This document shows positions 22,474-35,321 of a stretch of 64,000 nt of DNA, piece after piece (positions within the stretch are counted from its first letter, which is position 1; each line of letters starts with the position of its first letter). The position numbers and the translations under genes were made by a program. The stretch comes from Diploscapter coronatus (taxonomy: Eukaryota; Nematoda; Chromadorea; Rhabditida; Rhabditidae), in NCBI GenBank assembly GCA_964036155.1, contig OZ038423.1, positions 27,295,249 to 27,359,248 of the forward strand, read 5' to 3'. The notes beneath the pieces were generated by a model. The model saw only the letters and a program-made list of their open reading frames with translations, was not told the origin of the DNA and ran no database searches.

Positions 22474-25233
22474 CGCCGCTCACGACATATTTGCTTGGAA
22501 CTTAGCTAAAACGGATAAAATATTCAATTCAACTGAACTGCAAGTCTGCGCGAGTATTTAAAAGGACGTAAGGATTTGTAATACGTGTAAGGGATATGCC
22601 AGGATAAAGCCACGAGTCCACGAACAAAAGGACTTGAAAGCGGTTGAAACAAAGGCCGGAACAGATGTATAAAACCGAGATTTATGGGAGTTGAATTGAG
22701 GAAAGGGCAGGTGAAACATGAAATAGTCATGCTTGAAGTGAAGTTAACTTCAATACCTCATTAATTATCTGCAGAGTTTTGAATTTAATTTCATTGATCT
22801 CCTATCCAAGGAATGAAATGTGAAATGGACACAACTTCAAGCTACTCAAACCGTTTTCACAACTATGATTTTTTAACTTCGCAAAGTCTCAAATGGAAGT
22901 GAAGCTTGGTGTAGAAATAGCTTCAAACTTCCGTGATATTTTCATAGTCATAACCTTGAAATTAACTTCCTAAAGAAGCACTATCTGAATAGCATTGAAA
23001 ATCAACGAGTTCGAAAGAAAGTACAAGCTTAATGAAAGGCGAGTTTGTACAAGAACCGATGATTAGATAGTTTGAGTGCTTGATAAACACGGCAATGACA
23101 ACAGAGAGAAAGAATTTGAACTGTGCCGCGCCTTTGTTGAGAGAAGGCGAACAAACTTCAACTTCTTATGAATTTCATTGAAGTTCAGGCAGTTTCTTTC
23201 AAGGTTGAAGTTATAGCTTTTTGGATCTTCATAATGCTAGAGAAGATGAAAGAGTCTTCAAATCTTCAATCTCTAAGAAAACTGATTGAAGCTCGACATA
23301 AGAAATTTCAGAAAAGTTTTAAGGATTCAATTATAAAACTTAGTCTTACCTGAAAGATTATATAACAATTTTAACTACAAATAACAACTTCATAGAGAAA
23401 TAGATTGAAGCTTAAAATAACAAATAGCAAAAATCAACTATGAGAAAAACTTTGCAAATCTAATAGAAAAAGTGAAAAGAAATTGACATTTTTGCGCGAT
23501 CTGAAATTGAGGTGAAGTTTCAATTCAATCGACTTAGCCAAGTGTTGAAATGTGTGCTTCTGGCAGATTTGCATCCGGTGATAGAACTTAAGGAAAAGAT
23601 GAAGAAAACAACGAAATATTATGGAAAAATCAGAGGTAAAGAATCAGAAAATAGAGAAATAGTATGCACAAACGATAGAAAAAGAATAAAAGACAGGGAA
23701 AGCCGAGAAATAGCATTTGAAAATTAGGGGAAGAAGTTAGAATTCTGAGAAAAGGTATGCGAATTTTAGAGAAAAAGAAGAATAACAGTGTAAGAGCATT
23801 CTCTTTAACCTCTGTTGTTGCGATAAAATCATTAGATCGCTGCAAAGAAGCTATACCAAATCTTAGCTATATCCCATTTTCTCTCCGTCTATATCGACTT
23901 TTATTGCTATTTCTTCAATCTCCTTCTTTTCTCTACAAAACTCCCATACTATTTCTCTATTTTCTGATTCTTTGACTCTCCAAAATACATCATTATCTTG
24001 TATCTCTTTTCAGAATTTCAAGGCTGTTCACCTTTCGTTAGATTTTCGCTACTTTTCAATCATCCCTTGAAAAAGCATATTTTGATGGATCATATGAAAA
24101 ATGAAGAAATCAATGCTCAAAAAATTAAGAATACAAATTTGTATTAAAAAATAATAAATTTTATTCTTTGTAATACAATTCTTTGGCACAGAAAGAATTT
24201 GAAGAGAATTTCAATTCAAATAAAGCCAATCTTATCCAATGTTTGGGTAGAATTACAAAGCGAATTGGGATTTTGTATGTAATCGTATATAGGGAAAATC
24301 CATTTCAAATGAAACGAAGAAAATATACCCGCTTTTAACAAAATATTATTGACGATAGAAATCTTATGAATTTTGAAAATGAAATTTTAAAATATAGAAA
24401 TTTTATACGTCCACGACTAAAGCTATTGTGATTTTGAAGTTTGATTGGTCAATAATAAGAAGAATCTTTTAAAATAGCTATTTGGAAACTTTAAGCCATC
24501 GAGCTCTCAAGTTCCGTGAAATAGGCTAAGAAAAATTTCTCTCTACACTATTTCTCACGGCTTAAAGTTCCTAAATAAGCATTGAATGTATTCCAAAAAT
24601 TATCTAATGCTATAAAGCCTTAATTTTTCATTTTTTTCAAATCTCACTTCATGAACCAATCAACACTCAACGTCACTCATAAATGTTGCACCCTTTCTTC
24701 CAGAGATTCTACAAGTAAATTCACGTAAAGTTTTCTTTTCGACTAAATTTCCATATATGTTGCCCCGTGTGATAATCGTGTCTTAGTCAATCAAAGTCTA
24801 GACATTAATTGAATAAATTGGAGTAATACTTTTAAAACATCGATAAACCTTCATAAGATGACGTTTGACCTGATGTATAATACAAAGTTCATTTAAAAAT
24901 CACACAATGAAGTATAGAATAGTCTATCATTCGATGAGATATCTCTAACTTCATTGCATAAAATAAATCATACAATAATCTACATGTACTTTACAAGATA
25001 TAAAGACATAGCATATGAAAAACCGATATGATTTTGGTTTTATCGCCTTTTTGAAGGCTCTAACTCTTCATTTAGTTTCCAGCACTGTTTCATCTCAAAC
25101 TTCATGAACTTTCCATGTGCAAGGCTATGAAATGTCTGAGCCTAACATGATGGTAGCCTTACATTTAGCCTTTATATCTTGTAGATTAAATTATAAAGAG
25201 GACATAAACTCACATATATCCTTGATATATGAA
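22474..25233. other. intergenic region, no gene seen
   Basis: Lies between the start of the ENPP-like gene and the 3' end of the EGF-repeat gene, both on the minus strand. It contains repeated GAAGTT/AACTTC words, notably a near-palindrome TTGAAGTGAAGTTAACTTCAA at 22733-22753, and an inverted repeat at 23638-23976. Purine-rich open frames around 23512-23845 are composition artefacts. Confidence 0.5.
23638..23976. repeat. inverted repeat with a ~29-bp identical arm
   Basis: AAAGAATCAGAAAATAGAGA and the following AATAGTATG (23638-23666) recur exactly in reverse complement at about 23946-23974. Outside that core the arms are degenerate but stay purine-rich on one side and pyrimidine-rich on the other. 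Probably a larger foldback element whose interior has diverged. Confidence 0.65.
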
Positions 25234-28200
25234 CTATTCCTCTGCGATATCATCCTTACTCTCTTCGTCCGTTTCTTTGACTTCAGGTTGCTGGCTTTGA
25301 TGAATTTGAACCGTTTCCTCGTCGCTTTTCTGCTCTTCTTCTTCATCGTTCGAATTCGCATGCTCCATTAGAACACGTGTTGCTTCCTAAATATTTTATT
25401 TTCATGTTATTTTTCAATTTTTTATATTCCTATATTAATGGTATTCATTATAGCTTAAATTTTGTTTTTTTTCTATCTTAAAGTCTAAATTCTTGCCTCT
25501 TTCAAATTATAGCGTCAATTTTAAGAAGGCCTAATCCATTCCGCAAACAATTTATTATGAGAAGCTGCAGTTATTTATACTCACGTAGACACGAATTTTG
25601 CAAATATGATTCTTCAAAGATTTCATATTTTATCTATCAAGAAATCATCATTACTTGCATGTAATTGTTTAAATTATCAATTAAAATGGATACCTCGTAA
25701 GAAGGCGGTGCGCCATCTTCAGTTTGACCGGTCATGTTTATCGAAATGTAGCTTGGAGGTGGCGTAGCTGGTGTTGGAACGAATCTAAAGTCTTATTTTA
25801 CAAAATCTATTTTTGAATTTTATTTTATTACCGCTGAACAGTATGTCTCGGCGTTCGTCTTCTATCTTCTCGTAGTATCAACGTTCTCCCGCAGATGAAC
25901 TCTTGGGTGCATCTGAAAATGAAAAATCGCGATAAAAACTAGTCAGTGAATTGATCATGACTATTTCAATCAACAATACCTTCAACCTGATATTTTTCAT
26001 AGACAGATCACGATAGACTTAAAGACTGAAAATCCTTACCTTCCAGTCCTGAAAAGCCGATACCAAGTCTCATTCGGTGGAGTGAACGCTGCTGTTCGCC
26101 GTCTCCTAGCAGAAACACACAGAAGGCCAATCGTAATCATACAGAATGATAGTCCACTCAAAGTTAGCCTCGAGTTGACTGCTGCTCGCTTCTTGTTGAT
26201 GTACGAATTGCCGCAGTCGTAGGTCTCATGATGGTTGCACAACTCGCAACTGTCACCGGTGAATCCTGAAGATAACATAAATCATCAACGCGTAAATAGT
26301 ATTTTCACTGCTAGAAGTGCCGAAAATAAAAATATGAAAGTTTCAGCCCATCTAGTTCTAGCTCATGTAATGTCCATTTATATCATCTATGCATGCAGTC
26401 AGAAGTTTTGTTGCATGGAAATAGAGTAGAATACTTTCATAGACTTTGAATACATGAAGCTTGCAATCGTCTAAAATGAATTGTACCCGGATGACACCGA
26501 CATTTCCCGTGCACCATAAACCCGTAGACACAGGGGTCGCTCTCGCATAGGTTGACGCATTTGCAGAACTTTCCACTGACATCTCCTGAAATAAAACGAT
26601 TTTAAAGAACTCATTGAAACCTTACTATCAGTGATATTGGCCTTCTCATGGCACATGAAGTTGCAATGCTGTCCTTCGTACGGCCACGGGCAATTGCACT
26701 GACGATTCAGCTGACTGTAAGTGCCGTTATTGTAGCAGACCTAAGAAGTTCGATAAGTTTTCTTTCTTCAAATCGAATATCGATAATTAAATCGGTCACT
26801 AGTCATATGATTAATCTAAACTTCATTGAACACAAAAGAAAAGTTTGAAGAATTTGGAAACATGGTCTGATCGGCTTTGTCCAAAATGATCGAAATAATG
26901 AAATATTCAAGTTCAAGCCTGCTTCTAAATATCACCCCTTCGAAAGCGTTCAGTTTTCATCCTAAAATAGTAAATAAATATTTATAATCACCGGAATCTC
27001 GCAATATCTGCCCGTATATCGTCGATCGTCGCAGACACAACTTCCATCCGTCTCATTCAGGAACCCATTGTGTCGGCAAATCGTGATAAACCGAATCTCG
27101 GCCTTGCGACCTGCAGCTTCGAAGTTACTCTGGGACAGTTGGCCGTCATAGTCGATCTGAAATAATTCCATTCATCGATCATTGAAAGGCTAATCAAAAA
27201 TCTTTTCTTATGATCAAGACAAATGATAGAAAGTAAATCTATCAACTGAAAATTTAACTTCATAACAGTCATTTCAGCTCAAAAATAGGCACTTGAGCTG
27301 ACGCCGATGACGAATAAAAAAGAGGAAGGTATCAGAAACTTGTATTAAAATCGTCATCAGACCTAACGCTAATAATTAGTACTAATTGTTTTCTATCTGA
27401 ATCATGATGACGTCTCTAAGCCTTATTATCTTAACAATTAGACCTTGTGTCAGATTCAAGTGGAAATTAACTTAAGAAATCTACTAAACACGATTCCAAC
27501 TCAAACATTTGATACTTTTTATATTCTTAGGATACTAATCCATAAAATGTCAGCAAACAAACAATCATAGGCTTTACGATAATGGTGTGTCTACACGACT
27601 TGAAACTTGTTTTGTCAGCAATAATTATGTAATACCCTGTATTCAAATAATATTAGGCAGTCTTATGCTCCTATTTCAAATCACTTACATTATGATGGGG
27701 CGATGCAGGCATCAATGAGAATACGTAGATCAGCGCTATGATCAGAATGAGCAACAGCGGTCCGACCCATAGTCGGCGAGAGCTCTCCGCGGTCGTCGTC
27801 ATGCCTAGAGCTCTGAAAGGTAAATTTTTAAAAATCGATACGTTTACTTGTAAAGAAAAGTGCATTTGCTGTACAACTTTGCCCATGTTAGAATAAGTTT
27901 TGTCCAGACACTTTTCCTAGCGAACTCTTTCCTTACAAATAGCATGTCTAAAGATCAAATCGATGAATGCATGATCTAGATAAGTTGAAATGAAAGACGT
28001 AAAAAATCGCTTTTCTATCCAAGTTCAACCTCACATCAGTTTCATACGAACTATCATAGTTTCATCTTTAAACTTTATTACATAAGTCATCACTTTTCCA
28101 AATTGCTTGAAATCATATCAATAACCTACTTACTCGTGAGAAAACATCAGCTGTCTTGCTGTTGAAAATCGATATTTCAGAATTTCTCTAGCATGAAAAA

Positions 28201-28413
28201 TACAATCGACTATTCAGAGATTCAGTGCATCTATGTAACTTCCCTTCGCTCTAATCTCATGCAATTTTCATCATGATAATCTATTCCCAATTTCAATTCT
28301 CATATTCGTGAGAAAATCTGCACCTTTTCCAGAGGCTTACCTCGTATGACGTCGATGGCGCTCTATCGAGAGCAGAATATTGAGCGAGGGGGTCGAAAAG
28401 GAAATTGCGTCGC
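25234..28413 (-). CDS. EGF-repeat membrane protein with PPxY-bearing cytoplasmic tail
   Basis: Exons 27802-27689, 27156-26992, 26740-26626, 26585-26487, 26265-26040, 25912-25832, 25784-25694 and 25386-25234 join in phase to give 347 residues from ATG 27802. A hydrophobic segment at residues 11-33 (PLLLILIIALIYVFSL) is a signal anchor or signal peptide. Then come three EGF-like units (SCVCDDRRYTGRYC, QCNCPWPYEGQHC, KCRCHPGFTGDSC) and a second hydrophobic helix at about 199-218 (LSGLSFCMITIGLLCVSA). The tail carries PPPSY and APPSY, which are WW-domain (Nedd4-type) ligand motifs, and an acidic end. A further minus-strand exon at 28413-28341 (AG acceptor, GT donor) joins the ATG exon and is open in the same frame, so it is either 5' UTR or an N-terminal extension. 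I do not recognise a named orthologue. Confidence 0.8.
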
Positions 28414-31400
28414 CTGAAATACCAATTTTAAAGTACGCGGTAACTTTGCAAATTATTAAAAATCAAGCCACGTCTACTATCGATTAAATTCGATTTTTAG
28501 ATAAAAGATTTCGAATAATCACTTTGAAACATTTCAATGTCTGAAAATAAAATATGCATGCGCAGAAATTGCAGGCTATGGAAAACCAAGCCCTGCATAA
28601 ATTTGTCGGTCTCAACGAAGGTCATTTCCTAACGCAAATAAGCGAAAAGCTATAAATTTGATCGCTAAGTGTAAATAAGCTGCGAGATTAAAAATGAATT
28701 CCCGCCTATAAATTTTCCAAGGCGATAAAAGGAATCTCTAGTAAGAATTTGATTGTTTCAAAAGACCTCAAAATTTTTCGAAGAAGCATGAGACAAAACT
28801 CCGTAATGGAAACAATGTGCTTCAGGGATTTGCGGTGGCACAATTCTGCAGAAAGAAAGGCTAGAAAGACTAAGAAGAAACGAGAGGGGAAAGATAAATA
28901 CAAATCGGTGACAGAGAGGCAGAGGGCACGTGTGTCGGGTCGTGTTTTGGTTCTCTTCAGCAAGAGAAAGCGAGAAAAATCGAAGTCGAGCTTTAACTCT
29001 CTCACTTTTGAAGAGATAAATTATTTGTTGGAAATCATGAGATTAAATTTTAGAACAAACGAAGTCTTTAAAATTGAGCTTGAAGTTGGAGTTAACTTCA
29101 ATCTTTTCATTATATCATCACAACTTTCGAGTTAAGTCCTTTTAAACCTGGATTATTTGCACAGAATTGAAGCCGAGCTTTAGCTGTCTTTTGAAAAGAT
29201 AAATCGCATGACAGTAACGAACGAAATTTGGACTTCAAGTCGGTTAAACTCGGGATCTAAAACTCGAAAACCTCGATTCAACAATTCTCATTCAAAGAAG
29301 TTTAGCGAAGTTTTGAAAGAGAAACCTCGACTCATAAAATTTAGATTTCGAAAAATTTCAATCCCTGATAATTAACCCTCGAGCATTTTACCTCCAGCGA
29401 TTTTAATCAATTCCATCCGATATTTTTCTTTGGGTTTTAGTTCTGCTTTATCCTAAATTCCCAGGAATTGTTTTCCTCACAAATATCTCACCATCCGAAT
29501 CTTTCATCTTTCAGCTCGTTTTTCCTCGATTCTCCCGAAAATACTCGCTTTTCTCTCCTAATTTCATTATCTCCGATTCTCTCTAAAATGCATTGCGTTT
29601 TTCACGAAGACGAGAAAACAGCACAATTTCAATGAAAAAATCGATTTTCTGTTAACAAGAGAAGGAAAACAGCGCAATAATTGAGTTAGGAGACATTTTT
29701 TACTCAGGAAATAATTGAATCGTCATTTGTGTAATCGCGCTTAACAAGTTGATGCATCAAAGACAAATCAGAGCTGGAAGTTGAACATACATAATAATTC
29801 ACACTTCACATAGAACTTGGAGTTAGTTAGATAAGCTGATCTGGGTATCAAAACTAACCGACCAAATCCCATTAACTCTAACGCTTCAAATATAAATTGG
29901 AGCTCCCAAGAAAAAGAACAAAAGCTACTGAAATTCTACTGTAACTCACTCAGCTTTTCAGATTATACTAGATGTTACCGGGTAAGTGATACTGATTCAA
30001 GTTTCGGAAACAATTCCACTCCTTCCAATTTTAAGATAAGTTTTCGGATTTAGAACCAAGCTTCTCGAAGATAATCCCATTCTAAGTGTCAAGAAAATTA
30101 AATAGAAAATATCAGAGGTGATACAAATCCTTTAAGTCAGTCTAAATAACTCCCACTCTCAGGCTTTACTTTAAAGGTTAGTAAAAAATATTTCTTGAAA
30201 TAAGAAAGAATAAACTGTTACAACCTTTCTAACATTTCAAAAAATAACCTCGAAACCAAGTCAAACCGTCTTTCAGAAGTTCGGAAATAATAGCTCGCAA
30301 ACAATAAGGTATAAGAACTAGTAAAATCTAAAAGTTTTACGAAAAGTCGGCTGGGTGTTTGATGAGAGAAAATTCACTTTTGAGAGGGAAAAGATAGAGA
30401 AAAAGATGCGAGATAATCGAAAACTTAGAGGAAAAGAAACAGACTAAGGAAAAGAGTGACGCAGAAGTTAGAGGAAATCAAGCCATGGGGAGTTCCGTCA
30501 AGTTTATCAAAGAATGAAGCTAAAATGCGAGTGATCAAGGAGAAATGAGAAAAAACGAAGACATAGCATGAAAAATGAGAGAAAAAGAAGTAAAGAATAA
30601 AAATAGCATGAGAAAATAAGAGATAGAGAAAGAAAGAAAAGAGAAATAGCGCTTGAAATGAGAGAACGAAAAGATGCGAAAACTGCGAGCACAAGTATGC
30701 ACTCGCTGCAAGAAGGCGGATCGATATGCGCGTGAGCGAGACAACAGCAGGGGAAATGAAGAGAGTTGGCAAAAATTAAAGAAATATGGGAAATAAGCAT
30801 CGAAAAGAAAGAAATAAGCTGAAAAAGGACAGCAAATATGCGAATAGGAAGTAGATCAAGCGTCAATCACGGGATCTAAAAGAGCCATGATAAAGAAAAT
30901 CGAAATACGAAATGCGTAGACTAGAATTAAAGGAAACCGTCACAGGAAAACCAGGGCTCCTAAGAGAATGTACCTCAATTGGCTCATAGAAAAAGACACA
31001 TTTTTTCTTTTCTTCTCTTGCTTCCTCATACTATTTCTTAGAAAAACCGATGGCTTTTTATAGGAGCCAACCTCAGTTCATAAAAATCGTCCCTTTAAAA
31101 GGATCTATTATTGATTGGAGAGAACTTCGATATTCAAGAATCGCGCTATTCGCCTCGTTTCTGTTCTACGCTACGCGACGCACCATTTCGCTCCAAATTC
31201 GATTTTTACTTGCGCGGAATGAATATCGACTTTCTCTTCGATTAACGATAGCGACATACCGAGACGAATCCATACACTCCAATTTGTAAAAAGTGATAAC
31301 TTGATGACGCTAGTTATACTTATGGTTAGAAAAATGATAAAATACGAGAATAGAAATGAGTAGTACAGAAAAGGATAAATCGCACCATCATGCCATTTGG

Positions 31401-31566
31401 TAGTTTCAATTGAATTTTGATCTCACACCACAAATTTCATTAATTTTCTTAGGGTGAGGCTTGTCCAAAGAAGGTATGGTCTTGTAGCAAAATGTCTTAC
31501 AGCTGGGACTCATTTGTACACGCTTCAACAATGCAAAATCTTACCTCTATAAAAATTCCATTGCAG
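28414..31566. other. intergenic or upstream region, purine-rich, no gene called
   Basis: The + strand is strongly A/G-rich, especially 30300-30900, producing long overlapping minus-strand frames of Ser/Phe/Leu that are not genes. It includes a near-palindrome TTGAAGTTGGAGTTAACTTCAA near 29080-29101. Probably the divergent upstream region of the EGF gene and the gene at 31567. Confidence 0.5.
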
Positions 31567-32868
31567 ATGTCATCGACGAAGGTGAAGACGGCGGGCACGT
31601 GGAGGAAGAAGAAGAAGAAGATAAAACCGTTCAGTATGGTTTCCAGGAATCGCAATAAGCCGACTACGTCCGTGACGCCTGTGCCGGTGCGTAAAATTCA
31701 AAGTCTATCGAAAAGTCTATCCCTGAAAATTCACGTTGTAATTTTTCCTATACTTTATCGACATCGAGGATTTGCAAATGGCGCTATGAAAAAATTCAAC
31801 AGTTAGAAATAGGCATAGGAAAAGATGATCTTGACCATTTCCTGGGCTACTGACGATTTGCATTAAAGGGCCAGAAAGGAGGTGATTTGTGCCAAAATTT
31901 ACGAAGGAAGCCTCTTCAATTTTGGTATATATCGCCCCCTACTCGATGTTTTTTATCAACTTTATTCATCTGAAACATGCACGACTTTTCGGAGTGAGCA
32001 TTGAATATGAGTGCATGTTTTAATTTCGAAAAAAAAATCCGATAATTTTTAGAAAATACTAAAGCTTGAGGACGATATTGGAGAAAGATACAAGGTTTTT
32101 CTCGATTTTGTTAAAAATAATGATTGAACAACTCTTTTAGCCCCCGCCTCCAAATGAACGCCCCAAACGACCGAAAGTGGAGACCGAGAGCGAGTATTGC
32201 GATGCGACTATGGTTAGGAGCCTCAGATGGTTTTGCATAGTTTATAATTTCCTTGAATTTCAACTCTAAATAATCAAATACGATGTAACTAAGTCATTCG
32301 TGAAGAAAAAGTAAAATCAAAATCATTCTTGATCGCAAAAGTGCCGCTAAAATTAAGCAGAAAAATGAATACGATTTCGTGATATACAAATCCCGCGATA
32401 GCCTGCGGACGCGCACTTCCTGACAAGATATTCTGGTGAACAACCATTTTTATGGGTGGTTCATCGATTCTGATAGTGATATTTCGTGAATGCTGGCCAG
32501 TGCCGCTAAAAATCACTTGACAGCTTTTAGCAGTTTTTTGACGATTTGAGCAGTTGTTTTACCGCGCAATTAACGTCCCGGTACCGCATAGGATTTTGCG
32601 TGTCTCTTTCTAAGTGATAATGAATTTACATCTTACTCGATTTTTTTTTAATTAGGTACCGGGATTTTCAGACAATAAGAATATTGGACGAGATTCCGAG
32701 CCTGGTCTGAGACGGGACAGCAATTCAAGAAGTTCACAACTTGAAACATTTTGCGCGGTGGTATTTTTAATGAAAAGCAATAACGACGAAGATCTTTTAC
32801 CAAATCGCGATAGTCTAACTGCGAATAAAATCGGTTTATTACAAGATGTTTCCTCTGAATTCTGTTAA
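31567..32868 (+). CDS. small basic, proline-rich protein of unknown function
   Basis: Exons 31567-31686, 32141-32212 and 32656-32868 are all phase 0 and total 134 residues. The ATG follows a TTGCAG acceptor directly, which suits a trans-spliced start. AATAAA at 32868-32873 overlaps the stop. The N terminus is lysine-rich (WRKKKKKIKPF), followed by VTPVPPPPPNERPKRPKVE and an Arg/Ser-rich stretch (RRDSNSRSSQ). The composition suggests a disordered, possibly nuclear protein, but no domain is seen. The third exon could alternatively begin at 32672, giving an early stop; the phase-0 choice keeps the longer frame. Confidence 0.6.
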
Positions 32869-33658
32869 ATAAAATGTTTTATCATAGAAAGTCATGGATA
32901 GCATCGAAAATTCGTATCTAACTGCAAAAAGTCTTTATTTTGAATCACCGTTAAAATTCCCTTACCCTACCCTATCTTCTCCACGATTTTTTTAGTCTGC
33001 CAAAATATTTTTCAATCACTGTATTCTCCATTTTTATTGTTGTTACGTTCGAAAGTCTCGACTAAATGTTATTTGTTGGCAAACTTTTCGTTTGAGTCAT
33101 GTTTTTACCTGTTTTTTACCTGTTCGCCTAACTGGTCAGCCGACTCGTCGAGTAGTAATTCCTTTCGTGCCTCGGGGGAAAATCATCGCTCGAAAATAGA
33201 GCCGATTAAAAATAGGCGTAAAGCGCATGGCAAGAAACGAGTCGGATTTCCGAATTTCACTGCAAACATGTTGCATAACTTTCCGGTTACATGTTGAAAG
33301 ATAGACGAGAAATAACGCCTGAAATTTTTCTGTAAAGTATTGCACGATATTTTCCCTGCTACACAATAAAAGATGGAATGAGGAAAAATGGTTTGAATTG
33401 TTTACCAAACTTTTCGACGATACATTTCTAACAACAAAGTAACAGATAGGCGGGAAAATAGTAGCCGAGTTTTTTGACAGGAATATTGCATAACTACATT
33501 TCTATCTACAGTGTTGAAGGATAGAGATCGAGAGATAGTGGTTAGAGGTTTGGCAAAAATTCGTTCGAAAGCAGCTGCGCGATAATAAGCCTCCTCTAGA
33601 CACAACTGAGCTATCAAGCACTCGCCAGATATCGTGCTTACGCAACACTCGAATAAGT
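32869..33658. other. short intergenic region, no gene seen
   Basis: Separates two plus-strand genes and likely holds the promoter of the ShKT gene. No recognisable site beyond AT-rich sequence. Confidence 0.5.
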
Positions 33659-35321
33659 ATGGCGACTACATTTCTCACGCAAATTACAGGTAGAAAAAGG
33701 ATTTCTATTGCATATTTTTTCATGGTTTTTTTCTTTAATTTCAGTAATCCTATCATTCATTGGATACTCATTTAGTCAATATGGATATCAATACGGTGAG
33801 CTTATTTTCACAAGCTTCTTGGAAAGGGAAACTTGACAAAGTTATTGCATTGCAGCATAGCTTTTCCTTTGTAAGATAACACATTATTTCGCGAATATGC
33901 GACATCGCGTCAAATGCAAATTTCCAGGACAACACATGTCAGAAATTTTCAGGCCTGCCTCCCTGCCCCCTCCACCCCTGGATGCCACAGACGATTCCAA
34001 CCATTCCCACAGCTCCTGCTGTTCCAGCAGTAATTCCACCCTATCGACCACCCGTGATCGCACCCTATTCTTTCGTCCCACAGATCTCCCCTTACGCGGG
34101 AATTTCGCAAATCTCCACTTACACTGGCGTTCCTCAAGTTGCGACAAATCTAGGATCGTACTACGCAAATTTGGGGTAGGAGTTGGGTTGCTAAAGAGAA
34201 CCCCTATATTTATCATCTGTTGAGTTTTATTGTATTCTCGACTAGACGATGACGGATACAGGAGTCCCTCTAAAGACTTTATAAGAGTTGAAATCTCTAA
34301 ATCTGAAACAGATTTAGTAACATGATAGACGTTAGAAAACCTTTCTCTACTAAAGCAAGGCTTCTTGTATTCTACACCCGCACCCACTTTTTCCTCAAAA
34401 AGTGAGTGTGGAACATAGAAAGCCTTAAAGAGCAGTGACATTGTAAGAGATTCAAACTTTTATTCTTAAAGTACCTTAAGATTTTCAGTTCTTCTGTCGG
34501 CGCCGTTCGATCAACGTGCATGGACACGCATGAGAAGTGTGCGATTTGGGCTAGCACTGGTAATTTTCACTTTTTTTCGATGACAGCTACTATACGACGG
34601 ACAACGACGAACTCTATATATAGAGATAGGGAACCGAAATAATGGTAAAGAAAGATAGTGTGGCAAAGAGTCGTCAGTCCGTCATGTAGTAAATCCTTTT
34701 CAGATGTAAATAGTCATGTTCAGGTCAATGCTCCCTGAATGCAGTTGCGATGAGACGGTTGTGTCCTGTGAGTTGTGGGACTTGTCTGTCTGGCTCGACA
34801 ATCGGCACAGCTGGATCGGTCGGTAGTGCGATTGGCACCTATCCGTCTGTGGCATATGGTATTTTTGCCAATGAAACCTTAGAAAACTTAGATTTTGCAA
34901 TTGTTGCATGTGTCAATTTAATGTGTCTTTGTCTTGGCAGCTTTGAAACCTCAATCCATGCGGAATAGTGCGAGAAAAGAATCTTTTTCCCTACAATCTC
35001 TCGCCCTACTTCGCATAGCTTGGGGGCTTGAGGTTTTCAAATAGCCGCTTGTCTTTAACTTTAGAGTATTTACCTATGCATGTCCTGATGAATTTCATCT
35101 GAGAAATGAAAGTGAACTAGTTGGATAGGAAAGAAAAAGTCATTAGACCATGCTGTATTTGCGAAACTTCAAGTCTTTTTTCCACATTCATGATACTAAA
35201 TACTATTTCAGTAGCACAACCAACGCCGATTGTAACCTCGAGTGCTTACAACTACCCATACCCGTATACAGGAAGCATCTACACTGGAAGGAGTATTTAT
35301 GAAAGTAAATGCAACTCTTGA
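33659..35321 (+). CDS. secreted ShKT (six-cysteine) domain protein with Pro/Tyr-rich spacer
   Basis: Six exons, 33659-33689, 33745-33795, 33953-34175, 34489-34559, 34724-34858 and 35212-35321, give 206 residues in one frame. The N terminus (MATTFLTQITVILSFIGYSF) is a plausible signal peptide. A repetitive Pro/Tyr/Ile/Ser-rich region follows (PPYRPPVIAPYSFVPQ, TYTGVPQ). The ShKT domain has all six cysteines in family spacing, from STCMDTHEKCAIWAS through GQCSLNAVAM to LCPVSCGTC. The C-terminal part is again Gly/Ser/Tyr-rich (YNYPYPYTGSIYTG). ShKT domains are common in nematode secreted and cuticle-associated proteins, and the domain name does not imply toxicity. The neighbouring plus-strand gene is also extracellular. 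Confidence 0.85.
34359..34411. repeat. short hairpin repeat (copy 2)
   Basis: CTTGTATTCTACACCC is followed by CACCCACTTTTTCC and its near-inverse AAAAAGTGAGTGTGG, within an intron of the ShKT gene. It resembles the unit at 5523-5600. Confidence 0.5.

Noticed and set aside
28749..29135. 128-codon plus-strand frame rich in Lys and Arg
   Set aside because: Same purine-rich composition effect; no family similarity and no exon-like GC rise.
30425..30866. Overlapping minus-strand frames of 69-119 codons rich in Ser, Phe and Leu
   Set aside because: They come from a purine-rich + strand with few stops on the other strand; no splice context and no domain.
33884..34441. 185-codon minus-strand frame
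   Set aside because: Overlaps the well-phased ShKT-gene exon on the plus strand; its sequence is the antisense of the Pro/Tyr repeats plus an intron hairpin.
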